From contig CAZUPD010000013.1 in assembly GCA_964621785.1 (NCBI GenBank), forward strand, positions 31,823 through 95,822: DNA of 64,000 nt, in the 5' to 3' direction. The notes below the pieces were generated by a model. It was not told where the DNA came from, ran no database searches, and saw nothing but the letters and a program-made list of their open reading frames with translations. Position 1 is the first letter of the stretch, and the number at the start of each line of letters is the position of its first letter. Below are positions 7,304-17,149 of the stretch, one piece after another. Made by a program: the position numbers and the translations under genes. Source of the DNA: JACKDW01 sp964621785. Its GTDB lineage: Bacteria > Myxococcota_A > Polyangia > Nannocystales > Nannocystaceae.

Positions 7304-10300
7304 ATGTCTACTTCGAGGTTTGTCCTTCGTCGTTTTGTCCCCCAACTGTGGTTGTGGACTGCCCTCGCTAGCCTCGGAGGTTGTGCGCAACGCGGCCCGA
7401 CGGCTCCGGACCCGGCCAACTATCCCCCGCCCGAGCCGGGGATTGTCGATGCGGGCGGGACCGATGGCGACGAAGAACCACCCGAGTGGGATGTCATGAA
7501 CCCGCCGGGGCTCGACGGTGACTTGGGTCAGGACATCGCTATCGATACCCAAGAGGGCACCTGGATGAGCCTCGACGTCAGTCCCGACGGGCAGACGATC
7601 GTGTTTGACCTGCTCGGAGATCTCTACACCATGCCGATCTCCGGGGGGGAGGCTACGCCCCTGACCAGTGGGATCGCCTGGGATATGCAGCCGCGTTTTA
7701 GTCCGGACGGCAAGTGGATTGCATTTACAAGTGATCGCGGAGGCGGGGACAACATCTGGGTCGTGCGCAGCAACGGCACCGATCCGCGGCCGGTCACCAA
7801 GGAGACCTTCCGCCTGCTCAATAGTCCCGTGTGGTCGCCCGACAGCCGGTTTATCGCGGCCCGCAAACACTTCACCAAACACCGCAGCCTCGGTGCCGGT
7901 GAGATCTGGCTCTACCACGTCTCGGGCGGCGACGGTGTCCCGCTAACCGAAAAGCAAAACGACCAAAAAGACGTCGGGGAGCCGGCGATCAGTCCCGACG
8001 GTCGCTACGTCTATTTCAGCATGGATGCCACCCCGGGCAAGTACTTCGAATATAACAAGGATCCGAACCCGGGCATCTACGCCATCAAGCGTCTCGACCG
8101 GGAAACGGGTGACCTCGAAACCTTTGTCCGCGGGGCGGGTGGGGCGATTCGACCGACGCCGTCACCCGATGGCAAGACCCTGGCTTTCGTTCGGCGTGTA
8201 CGTACAAATACTGTGTTGTTTGTCCACGACATCGAGTCGGGCGAGGAGCGGGCACTCGACCACGGGCTCGACCGCGACATGCAGGAGGCCTGGGCGATCC
8301 ACGGGGTCTACCCGGCGATGGCGTGGACACCCGACAATCGCTCGATCGTGTTTTGGGCGGCCGGCAAGATCCACAAAGTCGACATCGCTAGCGGACAGCG
8401 CAGCGAGATCCCGTTTCACGTCAAAACCACCCGGAGGGTCGCCAAGGCCCTGCGTCGCCCGGTCGAAGTTGCACCTGCAACCGTCGATGTCAAACTCGCC
8501 CGCTGGACATCGGTCAGCCCCGATGGCCGCCAGGTCGTCTTTCAAGCCCTCGGTCACCTCTACATCCGCAACCTGCCCGAGGGAAAACCACAGCGGCTCA
8601 CCAGCCAAAACGATCACTTCGAATATTATCCGAGCTGGTCGCCTGATGGAAAATCAATTGTCTATACAACATGGGACGACAAAGACTTGGGAACGGTTCG
8701 TGTCGTGCCTGCGCGCGGCGGGAGTGGCCGCGTTGTCAGTTCAAAACCCGGGCACTACATCGAACCTGTATTCTCGCCCGACGGCAGCCACATCGCCTAC
8801 CACAAGGTCGGTGGAGGGTGGGTGCGCTCACCCAAGTGGTCCCACGAGCGCGGTTTATTTGTTGTCCCGACCAAGGCCAAGCGACGCGCACCTGTCGAGC
8901 CGGTCCGCGTGAGCCGGGAAGGCGAGGCGCCCCAGTTTTCGCGCGACGGCACGCGGCTTTTTTTCACCGTGTTCGGCGAGGACAAGCAGGGCAACGACCG
9001 CGCAGCGCTCGAGAGCGTCGAGATCGACGGCAGCGACCATCGCGTGCATCTCGAATCGGAACTGGCGACGGCCTACCGCGTGTCACCCGACGGACGCTGG
9101 GTCGCGTTTATCGAGGGGTTTGGCGTTCATATCACCCCGATGCCCGCGACTGGGAGCAAGCCGGTCAAGGTCGGTCCCAAGGCGACCTCGCTGCCATTGG
9201 CCAAGGTGTCGAAAGATGCAGGTGAGTTCCTCCACTGGTCGGGCGACAGTCAAACCCTGCACTGGTCCCACGGGCCCGAGCTCTACTCCCGCGATCTCAA
9301 AGATGCATTTGCATTTCTAGCCGGCGCACCCGAAAAACTTCCCGAGCCCGCCGAGTCCGGGATCAACCTCGGTCTGCGCGTACCCGCCGATGTGCCCAAG
9401 GGAACCGTGGCGATCATCGGGCCGCGGGTGCTGACGATGCGCAAAGGCGCCTGGGACGAAGTGATTGAGCCTGCAACGATCATCGTCGAGGGCAATCGGA
9501 TCAAGGCGATCGGGCCCAAAAATGAGGTTCAGGTGCCTACGGGGGCCCATGTGGTCCAGGCCGGTGGACACACGGTGATCCCCGGTCTCGTCGATGTACA
9601 TGCACACGGCGCCCAGGGACGCGATGGCATCATCCCCCAACAAAACTGGCTGCACTACGCCGAGCTCGCATTTGGGGTCACCACGGTTCATGACCCCTCC
9701 AACGATACCCATACGATTTTTGCCGCCAGTGAAATGGCCCGGGCCGGGCTTGTAACGGCACCGCGGATCTTCTCGACTGGGACGATTTTGTACGGTGCAC
9801 TCGCCTCGTTTAAGGCCGACGTCGACAGCCTTGACGACGCCCGCTCGCACCTGCGGCGAATGCAAAAAGTCGGGGCATTTTCAGTGAAGAGCTACAACCA
9901 GCCGCGTCGCAACCAGCGGCAACAGGTGATGACAGCCGGGCGTGAGCTCGGCGTGATGGTGGTACCCGAGGGGGGGTCGCTGTTTCATCACAACATGACG
10001 ATGGTGGTCGATGGCCATACCGGGGTCGAACACTGCATCCCGGTCGGAGCGGCCTATAGCGACGTGTTGCAGCTATGGGGGCAAACCCAAGTTGGCTATA
10101 CACCGACCCTCGGAGTGGCCTACGGAGGGCTCGGGGGCGAAAACTACTGGTATGCACATACAAATGTATGGGAAGATACGCGCCTGTTGTCGTTTGTCCC
10201 GCGGTTCGCTGTCGACCCGAAGTCCCGCCGGCGGACAATGGCGCCGGACGACGATTGGAACCACGTGCGGGCAGCAAAGATCGCCAAACAGCTGATCGAC

Positions 10301-10699
10301 GCAGGAGGGAAGGTCCAACTCGGCGCCCACGGCCAGCGAGAAGGACTCGCAGCCCACTGGGAGCTGTGGATGTTTGTCCAGGGAGGGATGAGCCCGCACG
10401 AGGCCCTCCGCGCAGGAACCCTGCACGGAGCCGAGTACTTGGGGCTCGATAACGATATCGGTTCACTCGAGGTGGGCAAACTCGCCGACTTGGTGATCCT
10501 CGAAAAAAATCCGCTGACCAATATCCGCGACTCGACATCCATTGTCTATACAATGATCAACGGCCGCCTCTACAACGCGACGACGATGGACGAGGTCGGC
10601 AATCACCCACGCAAACGCGAAGCGTTTTTCTTTGAGGACAATCCGGATTTGCCGACGACCCAGCCCCCGCCGGAGGCTGTGTGTGAGGGGCATTTGTAG
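7304..10699 (+). CDS. Large lipoprotein: TolB-like beta-propeller fused to an amidohydrolase
   Basis: A protein of about 1131 residues. The lipobox LGGC follows an Arg-containing signal peptide when ATG 7304 is used. The frame extends to 7178 but would bury the signal. Residues ~75-690 contain repeated SPDG-type strands (PD40/TolB propeller). The C-terminal ~390 residues are a metal-dependent amidohydrolase with PGLVDVHAHG (metal ligands His766 and His768), GVTTVHD and the closing segment IGSLEVGKLADLVIL. Propeller-amidohydrolase fusions are known in proteobacteria; substrates are mostly undefined, with cyclic dipeptides or other imides possible. It probably acts at the cell surface. Six exact dispersed palindromes lie inside it, one encoding the metal-binding His pair. 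Confidence 0.9.
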   Translation: MSTSRFVLRRFVPQLWLWTALASLGGCAQRGPTAPDPANYPPPEPGIVDAGGTDGDEEPPEWDVMNPPGLDGDLGQDIAIDTQEGTWMSLDVSPDGQTIVFDLLGDLYTMPISGGEATPLTSGIAWDMQPRFSPDGKWIAFTSDRGGGDNIWVVRSNGTDPRPVTKETFRLLNSPVWSPDSRFIAARKHFTKHRSLGAGEIWLYHVSGGDGVPLTEKQNDQKDVGEPAISPDGRYVYFSMDATPGKYFEYNKDPNPGIYAIKRLDRETGDLETFVRGAGGAIRPTPSPDGKTLAFVRRVRTNTVLFVHDIESGEERALDHGLDRDMQEAWAIHGVYPAMAWTPDNRSIVFWAAGKIHKVDIASGQRSEIPFHVKTTRRVAKALRRPVEVAPATVDVKLARWTSVSPDGRQVVFQALGHLYIRNLPEGKPQRLTSQNDHFEYYPSWSPDGKSIVYTTWDDKDLGTVRVVPARGGSGRVVSSKPGHYIEPVFSPDGSHIAYHKVGGGWVRSPKWSHERGLFVVPTKAKRRAPVEPVRVSREGEAPQFSRDGTRLFFTVFGEDKQGNDRAALESVEIDGSDHRVHLESELATAYRVSPDGRWVAFIEGFGVHITPMPATGSKPVKVGPKATSLPLAKVSKDAGEFLHWSGDSQTLHWSHGPELYSRDLKDAFAFLAGAPEKLPEPAESGINLGLRVPADVPKGTVAIIGPRVLTMRKGAWDEVIEPATIIVEGNRIKAIGPKNEVQVPTGAHVVQAGGHTVIPGLVDVHAHGAQGRDGIIPQQNWLHYAELAFGVTTVHDPSNDTHTIFAASEMARAGLVTAPRIFSTGTILYGALASFKADVDSLDDARSHLRRMQKVGAFSVKSYNQPRRNQRQQVMTAGRELGVMVVPEGGSLFHHNMTMVVDGHTGVEHCIPVGAAYSDVLQLWGQTQVGYTPTLGVAYGGLGGENYWYAHTNVWEDTRLLSFVPRFAVDPKSRRRTMAPDDDWNHVRAAKIAKQLIDAGGKVQLGAHGQREGLAAHWELWMFVQGGMSPHEALRAGTLHGAEYLGLDNDIGSLEVGKLADLVILEKNPLTNIRDSTSIVYTMINGRLYNATTMDEVGNHPRKREAFFFEDNPDLPTTQPPPEAVCEGHL

Positions 10700-10847
10700 G
10701 GATTTCAACGGCCCGGGCGAGAGGCATTTCTTTGGAGAGGAGCCCGATTTTCCGCCGACCCTGGGATCTTGGTTGGGATGGCCGGCGGTTGTCGCCGGGA
10801 TCGAGATGTGGCTCGTACGCAGCGAGTACGGCGGACTTCCGTCGAGG

Positions 10848-11510
10848 CTAGTGCATCCCCGCAACCCCGGACGCGACCCCCGAGCCCTGTGCGCGCGCCT
10901 GTTCAAACGCCCCGCGGATCAGCGGGGTGTAGCGCACCACATCGTGGGCGATGCGTTCGATGCGGTCGCGGACGCGGACATTTTTGAGTTGCCCCTCGAC
11001 AAAATCGCGATCGCGGGCGGCGGCGTGAAACGGCAGTGTAAAACCGTGGCACCAGTTGAAGCTGCGTTTGACTGCCGTGATCGACATGTCCCCTCCACCA
11101 CCTCCGGTACAGGCCAGCACACCAGCAAATTTGCCCGCGAGCTCGTTGTATAGGAAATCAAACCAGTTCTTGAGCGCGCCGCTCATGTTGCCGTGGTACT
11201 CCGGAGTGGCGAGGATAAAGCCTTCGGCCCAGTGCGCGGCGGCTCGTACCTCGACCACCTGTGGTAGTTCAGCTTGGGTCGTATCCCCGTGGTCCATTAC
11301 CGGCAGGTCGACTTCGTGTAGACACATGACACGGACATCCGCCCCGGCGGTTCGAGTTGCCTGCTCGGCGATCTCGATCATCGTGTGAAGGTTGCTTTCG
11401 AGGCGGCGAGAGCCGCTGACGATCAGGACCTTTGTTCGCCTGTCGGGGGAAGTCTGTTGCACGCCGGGAGGATACTCTTCCCGGACAATCTGTGGCGGCC
11501 GCGGGCTCAA
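10848..11510 (-). CDS. NADPH-dependent FMN reductase family protein
   Basis: A flavodoxin-like oxidoreductase of up to 220 residues. It shows KVLIVSGSRR at the first strand (FMN phosphate loop) and the family signature TPEYHGNMSGALKNWFD. It would reduce FMN, quinones or azo/chromate substrates with NAD(P)H in the cytoplasm. The longest frame starts at a TTG. A GTG slightly downstream, giving a start near QQTSPDRRTK, is equally plausible. The last ~15 residues are Gly/Ser/Ala-rich and look disordered. It converges on the amidohydrolase gene. Confidence 0.85.
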   Translation of the reverse strand: MSPRPPQIVREEYPPGVQQTSPDRRTKVLIVSGSRRLESNLHTMIEIAEQATRTAGADVRVMCLHEVDLPVMDHGDTTQAELPQVVEVRAAAHWAEGFILATPEYHGNMSGALKNWFDFLYNELAGKFAGVLACTGGGGGDMSITAVKRSFNWCHGFTLPFHAAARDRDFVEGQLKNVRVRDRIERIAHDVVRYTPLIRGAFEQARAQGSGVASGVAGMH

Positions 11511-11685
11511 CTGTCGGTTGCATGCTCAAGCCCGCTTTGGCGGGTTGAGTACCTGCTCGCTGGCCGTGTCGAAACTCGCGTATTTCGCCGTTTCACCGGC
11601 TCGGTGGTTGTCGTCTCAGGTCGCGGAGCTGGTAAACTCCTCGCCTGTGAGCTCGTACATCGAACGCTCGGAGGGTACCGAACCC

Positions 11686-13035
11686 ATGATCAGCGGATGG
11701 GGCAATGTCCCCGTGCCCGGTCGCGAACGCCTGACGGAACGGATCGACCTCGCCAGTGCTGGAGCTGTCCTCAGTCGCGGGCTCGGACGTTCGTATGGGG
11801 ATTCCTCATTGCCGCCGCCGGACCGCCGAGAGGTGCTGGGGACCCGGCTCGCCGATCGGATCCTCCACTTCGATCCGGACTCTGGGCTGATGCGAGCCGA
11901 AGCCGGGCTCTCACTGGTCGAGCTCAACCGCCTGATGTTGCGTCGCGGATGGTTTCCACCGGTCACGCCGGGGACCCAGTTTGTCACGCTCGGGGGGATG
12001 GTCGCCGCCGATGTGCACGGCAAGGGGCACCACAGCGCTGGTTGCTTTGGCTCCGGGCATGTCCGCAACCTCAAACTGCGACTCGCCGACGGGCGGATCG
12101 CCGAGTGTTCCCGCGAGGTCGAAGCCGACCTGTTCCGAGCGACAGTTGGCGGTATGGGCCTCACCGGCCATATCCTCGAGGTCGAGTTTGGTATGCGCCG
12201 GATCCCGAGCCCGTGGATCTGGAGCGAGAGCCGGCGGTGTGCCGACATCGACGAGTTTATCGAGACCATCGAAGAGGTCCACAGCGTGTGGCCCTACGGG
12301 GTCGGCTGGATCGATTGCTTGTCGCAGGGGCGCAACATGGGGCGCGGGATCCTCGACTATGGACGCTGGGCCACGGCCGAGGAGGCGGGCGGCAAGCCCC
12401 TGCCCAAACGCCCGGGTATTCCGATTCCGTTCACGATGCCGTCGTGGCTGCTCGGACCATTGAGTGTACGTACATTTAATACGCTCTACTACCACCGACA
12501 TATCGCCCGACACCGGCGGCACGGGTTGCGTCACCCCGCGAGCTTTTTCTATCCGCTCGACACGTTTCTCAGTTGGTACCGCCTCTACGGCCGCCGCGGG
12601 TTTACCCAGTATCAGTGCGTCCTACCCAAGTCCGCCGGACGCGGGGCTGCGCGCACGTTTTTGGAGTTGTTGACCCGCAAGGGCGGAGCCTCGTTTTTGT
12701 GTGTCATCAAGGACACTGGCCCCGAGGGTCTCGGGTTGTTGTCGTTTCCCAAACGCGGGATCACGATCGCCCTCGACATCGCGGTCCGCGACGACACCCA
12801 GCAGTTGGTCGACAGCCTCAACGAGTTGGTCATCTCGCTGGGGGGTCGGATTTACCTGGCCAAGGATGGATTTACCCGGCCGGAGCACTACCGGGCGATG
12901 GAGCCTCGGCTCGACGAATTTTTAGAGATCCGTCGTCGCTACGACCCCGAGTACCGCCTGCGGTCGGCCCAATCTGTGCGTGTACTCGGTGATCCTGCAA
13001 CGATTCCCGAGGTTTCGGAATCGACCTCCGAATAA
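11686..13035 (+). CDS. FAD-dependent oxidase, DprE1-like
   Basis: A 449-residue protein with an N-terminal PCMH-type FAD domain (SRGLGRSYGD near residues 25-35, then PGTQFVTLGGMVAADVHGKGHHS) and a C-terminal substrate domain, close to the 461 residues of mycobacterial DprE1. DprE1 oxidises decaprenyl-phosphoryl-ribose at C2'. The next gene encodes the matching SDR, so the pair could epimerise a polyprenyl-linked pentose. ATG 11686 has GGAGG upstream and gives the expected MISGWG start. GTG 11647 is the alternative. The flavin-linking His/Cys variants cannot be judged with certainty. Confidence 0.85.
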   Translation: MISGWGNVPVPGRERLTERIDLASAGAVLSRGLGRSYGDSSLPPPDRREVLGTRLADRILHFDPDSGLMRAEAGLSLVELNRLMLRRGWFPPVTPGTQFVTLGGMVAADVHGKGHHSAGCFGSGHVRNLKLRLADGRIAECSREVEADLFRATVGGMGLTGHILEVEFGMRRIPSPWIWSESRRCADIDEFIETIEEVHSVWPYGVGWIDCLSQGRNMGRGILDYGRWATAEEAGGKPLPKRPGIPIPFTMPSWLLGPLSVRTFNTLYYHRHIARHRRHGLRHPASFFYPLDTFLSWYRLYGRRGFTQYQCVLPKSAGRGAARTFLELLTRKGGASFLCVIKDTGPEGLGLLSFPKRGITIALDIAVRDDTQQLVDSLNELVISLGGRIYLAKDGFTRPEHYRAMEPRLDEFLEIRRRYDPEYRLRSAQSVRVLGDPATIPEVSESTSE

Positions 13036-13099
13036 GGTCCGTAACGTTTTGCCTGGAACATCCACGTCAAGGCCCGACCGGGTCGAGGAGTGAATCACG

Positions 13100-13843
13100 A
13101 TGAAGATTGTCATGCTCGGAGCGACCTCTGGGATGGGGCGCGCAGTCGCCCGGCGATTTGCGGAGCGCGGGGAGCAACTGTTTTTGCTCGGCCACGAACC
13201 CGAGGAACTCGAGCGCAGTGCGGCCGACCTCTCGGCACGGGCTCCGGATTTTCGCGGAAACGTCGGGCACGCCCATTGTGACCTGCGCGAGCCAGAAGAC
13301 TTTAAAATGGCGCTGACTGTCGCCGATAAGGCCCTCGGGGGTTTTGACACGGTCGTTGTCACGGCTGCGGTGTTTGCCAGCCAAGAGCAGCTCGAGGCCG
13401 ACATCGATCGCACCGAGGAGATGCTGCGGATCAACTTCACCAACACCGTCGTATTCTGTGAGCATGCACGTAATGCGCTGCTCGCCCGCGGGGGCGGGAC
13501 ACTGTGTGTGTTCTCCTCGGTTGCCGGCGATCGCGGACGCAAACCGGTGGCCCTCTACGGGGCGGCCAAGGCCGGGCTCAGCACCTATCTCGAGGCGCTC
13601 GACCACAAGTATCACAGCCAGGGCCTACGGACGATTTGCGTCAAACCGGGGTTTGTAAAAACCGGGATGACAGCCGGTCTCAAACCCCCGCCGTTTGCCG
13701 GCGAACCCGACCAGGTGGCAGCCCTCGTCGTGCGAGCGATCGACCGCGGGACGCCCGAGGTCTACGCCCCGTCGATCTGGCGGCTCATCATGTTTGTGAT
13801 TGTACATCTACCTCGGTTCATCATGCGCAAGGTCGGATTCTAG
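13100..13843 (+). CDS. Short-chain dehydrogenase, DprE2-like
   Basis: A 247-residue SDR with the NAD(P) loop GATSGMG (residues 8-14) and the catalytic YGAAK. A hydrophobic C-terminal helix (RLIMFVIVHLPRFIMRK) suggests membrane association, as in DprE2 proteins. It starts 64 bases after the DprE1-like gene, on the same strand. The likely reaction is NADH-dependent reduction of the 2'-keto sugar lipid, completing epimerisation. A general SDR role remains possible. Confidence 0.82.
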   Translation: MKIVMLGATSGMGRAVARRFAERGEQLFLLGHEPEELERSAADLSARAPDFRGNVGHAHCDLREPEDFKMALTVADKALGGFDTVVVTAAVFASQEQLEADIDRTEEMLRINFTNTVVFCEHARNALLARGGGTLCVFSSVAGDRGRKPVALYGAAKAGLSTYLEALDHKYHSQGLRTICVKPGFVKTGMTAGLKPPPFAGEPDQVAALVVRAIDRGTPEVYAPSIWRLIMFVIVHLPRFIMRKVGF

Positions 13844-14005
13844 CGGGTTGGCATGGTGCATGCGTCGGCTTGTCCGCTCGGTCGACAATCTCGGCGACCT
13901 CGAGCGCAATGGACAACTTTCGAGGTACGAACACAGCGACCGTTGGGATGTTCTCGACAGCGACACGCGGGTGTTTCCAGATAGAATCAGGACGGGGAGG
14001 GCGGC

Positions 14006-14947
14006 ATGAAGATCGTAATACCGGGCGGGACGGGACAGGTCGGGCAACTTTTGTGCAGGTCGCTCGCGGCCGAGGGCCATACCGTCGTCGTGCTCAGCCG
14101 CAGTGGTCACGGGCAAACGGTCGCTTGGGACGGGCAAACACTCGGACCTTGGGCGCGGGAACTCGACGGTGCCGACGTCGTCATCAATCTCGCCGGCCGC
14201 ACAGTTAATTGCAGGTACACAAAGCGAAATCTCGAACAAATGATGTCCTCACGGGTCGACAGTACCCGTGTCGTCGGTCAAGCGATCGCCGCAGCCTCGC
14301 ATCCTCCCCCGGTGTGGCTGCAGATGAGTACAGCGACGATCTACGCCCATCGGTTCGATGATGCCAACGACGAGGATACCGGGGTGATCGGCGGTGACGA
14401 GCCAGGTGTGCCGAGTTATTGGGGTTACAGTGTCGAGATCGCCAAACGCTGGGAACAGACCCTCGACGAGGCCGAGACCCCGGCGACCCGGCGGGTCGCG
14501 CTGCGCACAGCGATGGTCATGACACCCGATCGCGGAGGTGTGTTTGACACATTGTTGGGACTCACGCGCAAGGGTCTCGGGGGAGCGATGGCCGGCGGTC
14601 GGCAGTACGTCTCGTGGATCCATGGTGAAGATTTTGTACGTGCAATTAAATGCCTGATCGACGAGGAGCGTTGGCGTGGCCCCGTCAATCTCGCAGCACC
14701 CCATCCGCTGCCACAACGCGAATTCCAACGGGTGCTGAGGCAGGCTGCGGGAGTCGGGCTCGGGCTGCCGGCGATGAAGTGGATGCTCGAGGTCGGTGCC
14801 TGGTTTTTGCGTACCGATACCGAACTCGTGCTCAAGAGCCGACGGGTGATTCCGGGACGGCTACAGGCCGCGGGGTTTGAGTTTGCCTATCCGACCTGGG
14901 AGCGCGCTGCCCAGCATCTCGTCGGAGAGTGGGCGAGGCAACGGTGA
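14006..14947 (+). CDS. TIGR01777-family NAD-dependent epimerase
   Basis: A 313-residue extended SDR. It starts MKIVIPGGTGQVGQ (NAD loop GGTGQVG) and ends with the DUF1731-type C-terminal domain (PLPQREF, LGLPAMKWMLEVG, then LKSRRVIPGRL). This family (YfcH/SulA-like) has no firmly assigned substrate. The start fits a GGAGGG-like ribosome site at about 13995. Two exact dispersed palindromes (14210 and 14635) lie inside. The 162-bp gap before it holds nothing recognisable. It converges on the alpha/beta-hydrolase. Confidence 0.88.
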   Translation: MKIVIPGGTGQVGQLLCRSLAAEGHTVVVLSRSGHGQTVAWDGQTLGPWARELDGADVVINLAGRTVNCRYTKRNLEQMMSSRVDSTRVVGQAIAAASHPPPVWLQMSTATIYAHRFDDANDEDTGVIGGDEPGVPSYWGYSVEIAKRWEQTLDEAETPATRRVALRTAMVMTPDRGGVFDTLLGLTRKGLGGAMAGGRQYVSWIHGEDFVRAIKCLIDEERWRGPVNLAAPHPLPQREFQRVLRQAAGVGLGLPAMKWMLEVGAWFLRTDTELVLKSRRVIPGRLQAAGFEFAYPTWERAAQHLVGEWARQR

Positions 14948-14964
14948 GCTCGAAGCCCAATCAT

Positions 14965-15927
14965 TTATGTATCAGCAAGTGATTGGGCGACCTCGGACCA
15001 AAACTCCCGGATCTCGTCGGTGATCCGCTCGGGAAACTCGGCCGGGAGGGCGTGGCTGGCCTCGGGGATCACCGTCCACTGGCCGTGGGGGATGGCAAAT
15101 GCCATCGTCCGCATGGTTTCCAGGGGTACAAATGTGTCCCGGGCCGCGGCGATAATACGTGTAGGCACATCGATTGTCGGCAGGACATCGTCGGCGCAGT
15201 GGCGGTCGGCCTGCTCTAACATGGTCAAAAATAACTCGGGATGGATGGCTGCGAGCTGTTTGGTGTAAAAGTCGAAATCCTCGGGCTGGATGTGGTCGGC
15301 GTTGAGCTGGAATTGCATGGCGAGATCCCGCAACCAGGCCGATGACAGGACCGTGCGCCAGGTCTTACCGACGAACGAAGCTGCCAATTTGGCGGAACCT
15401 GCGACCAACGGGAGGGCGTAGCGAAACATGTCGGTGCCCTGAAAGTTGATCAGAACACGTCCCGAAGGCCCGGCCAGCGACATCAGTCCGGCAACCAACG
15501 GTCGGTGGCGGCGAAACACTTCGAGCGCGACTTGGAAGCCCATCGAAAACCCGACCAGGAGGACGCGCGAGAGTTGGAGGTGGCGACAAACTGCAGCGGC
15601 ATCGTCGGCGAGTACCTCGATACCGAGGCTCCACGGACGCGGTGGGTCGGGGCTTTCCCCATGGCCCCGGTAGTGCATCGTGACGACTTGGTGGTCGCGC
15701 GCCAACTCGGGGACAATCCGGTGAAAGGCCCATCCCGAACACCCGATACCGTCGAGGATCAGGATGGTCGGAGACGGTGCATGACACGAACCGTAGGTCG
15801 CAAAAAAGACCTCGGCACCATCGCCGGTCTTGATCCGGCACGACTGCTGTTCAGGAAGAGTCACCACAAGGTTGTAGGTGAAACGATTCGCGGCACAGCC
15901 CCGATATGGGGGTGTGCCGCAAAACAT
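14965..15927 (-). CDS. Alpha/beta-hydrolase fold protein
   Basis: A protein of up to 320 residues. The nucleophile elbow is GFSMG, an HG-type oxyanion region is replaced by LDGIGCSG, the acid is probably Asp in AARDTFVP, and the catalytic His is in EASHALPAEFP. It is a cytoplasmic esterase- or lyase-like hydrolase of unknown substrate. The longest frame starts at ATG 15927, only 15 bases after the small upstream gene, so co-transcription is likely. A GTG about 20 codons later (before TLPEQQ) may be the true start. The convergent end lies 17 bases from the epimerase stop. Confidence 0.82.
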   Translation of the reverse strand: MFCGTPPYRGCAANRFTYNLVVTLPEQQSCRIKTGDGAEVFFATYGSCHAPSPTILILDGIGCSGWAFHRIVPELARDHQVVTMHYRGHGESPDPPRPWSLGIEVLADDAAAVCRHLQLSRVLLVGFSMGFQVALEVFRRHRPLVAGLMSLAGPSGRVLINFQGTDMFRYALPLVAGSAKLAASFVGKTWRTVLSSAWLRDLAMQFQLNADHIQPEDFDFYTKQLAAIHPELFLTMLEQADRHCADDVLPTIDVPTRIIAAARDTFVPLETMRTMAFAIPHGQWTVIPEASHALPAEFPERITDEIREFWSEVAQSLADT

Positions 15928-15942
15928 GTTCTCAGCAGTCGA

Positions 15943-16167
15943 CTATGTCGCAGATGTTGTCTCGTTTTTGCCGCGGGTATCGTCGACTTCATCATCCGGA
16001 ATGTCGTTCACACTCGGATACTTCATGATTTCTCGTCGAGCAATCTTCCACGCTTTTTGGACAATCCAGGAGAGAGAGCGGTCTTGGCGGGCAGCCTCCT
16101 CTTGAATCTCCTTGAGCATCCGCTGGGGAAAGTATAGTGACTGCTTACGCTTGTCGGATGTTGCCAT
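15943..16167 (-). CDS. Small ribbon-helix-helix-like protein, TIGR04563 type
   Basis: A 74-residue protein. The segment KRKQSLYFPQRMLKEI is followed by an amphipathic helix pair (EEAARQDRSLSWIVQKAWKI). This pattern of one strand and two helices is that of a ribbon-helix-helix DNA-binding fold and matches small paralogous proteins (TIGR04563) that I know from myxobacteria. The tail is acidic. It lies directly upstream of the hydrolase gene and may regulate it, but no operator is evident. Confidence 0.75.
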   Translation of the reverse strand: MATSDKRKQSLYFPQRMLKEIQEEAARQDRSLSWIVQKAWKIARREIMKYPSVNDIPDDEVDDTRGKNETTSAT

Positions 16168-16380
16168 GTACTCTGTGCTCCCCTAGTGAAATTCGGGATT
16201 CCAGGGTAGGGTACGCTGCATTTGAAAGTCAACCGTGAGAGCCCAACTTCTTCATCTACCTGCGCGCCCGATCAGTCGTTCGAGTCCGCACCCGTGGGCG
16301 CAAGCCAACTGCAGGCTGATTTGAGTGCTTCTGAGACACGTGCGCCGGAAGTTGTAGGCACACACCACGAGCGCGCGCAG

Positions 16381-17070
16381 ATGGACGACGAAGATGCCGA
16401 TACTCCCGTCGATGGGCGAACGACACGCGCGATGCAGCGTCGCGAGCAGCGGCGAAACGCGATTCTCGTAGCCGCAAAACAGGTTTTTCGCGAGAAGAGT
16501 TACCACAGAGCGTCGGTCCACGACATCATCGATCGCGCCCAGATCGCCCGCGGCACCTTCTATTTGTATTTCAATAATAAGCGCGAGATCTTCGCCGAGC
16601 TGTTGGCGACGTTTCTGCAACTGATCCGCCAAAGTGTACGGCGCATTTCACTCGATCCCAACGACGGTCCCCCCCTCATGCAGATGCGGGCGAACTTCCG
16701 CCGGGTGATGACTGTGGTGATCGCACATGAAGATCTTGCTTCGATCACGTTGCGCCACGCGTCATCGGTCGACCCGGAAATCGGCGGTCAAGTACGTGCT
16801 TTTTTCGATCAAGTGGTCGCACTGGTGGAGCGTGCGGTCCAGATCGGTCGCAAGCTTGGGATCGCTCGAGAAGACTGCGACGATCACATCATTGCCATCA
16901 GTGCATTGGGCGCGCTACGCGAGATTTTGCCGCGGATGATCGAGGCGCAAAAGTCGACGCGGGATGCGGTGAACACGGGGCAAGAACCATCGCCACCCGA
17001 TATTCTCACCGATATCGAGCGGCTCGCCGACGAACTCCTGACCTTCTTTGTGCGCGGGGTGTTTACCTGA
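16381..17070 (+). CDS. TetR/AcrR-family transcriptional regulator
   Basis: A repressor of about 229 residues when ATG 16381 is used. The N-terminal helix-turn-helix (residues ~20-65) shows AILVAAKQVFREKSYHRAS and the recognition-helix region IARGTFYLYFNNKREIF. The C-terminal ligand domain is generic. The frame is open to a TTG at 16222, but that adds a Ser/Pro/Ala-rich leader. No ribosome site decides between them. It is divergent from the hydrolase/small-protein pair, the usual arrangement for a TetR regulator and its target. No inverted repeat operator was found in the 213-bp gap. Confidence 0.85.
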   Translation: MDDEDADTPVDGRTTRAMQRREQRRNAILVAAKQVFREKSYHRASVHDIIDRAQIARGTFYLYFNNKREIFAELLATFLQLIRQSVRRISLDPNDGPPLMQMRANFRRVMTVVIAHEDLASITLRHASSVDPEIGGQVRAFFDQVVALVERAVQIGRKLGIAREDCDDHIIAISALGALREILPRMIEAQKSTRDAVNTGQEPSPPDILTDIERLADELLTFFVRGVFT

Positions 17071-17149
17071 CGCGAGCTCTTCGATAAAATCCCACCCCCC
17101 AACTGCGGCTGGGGTTGTTGTTTCGAGCACACGAGGCGGATGGACGCGC

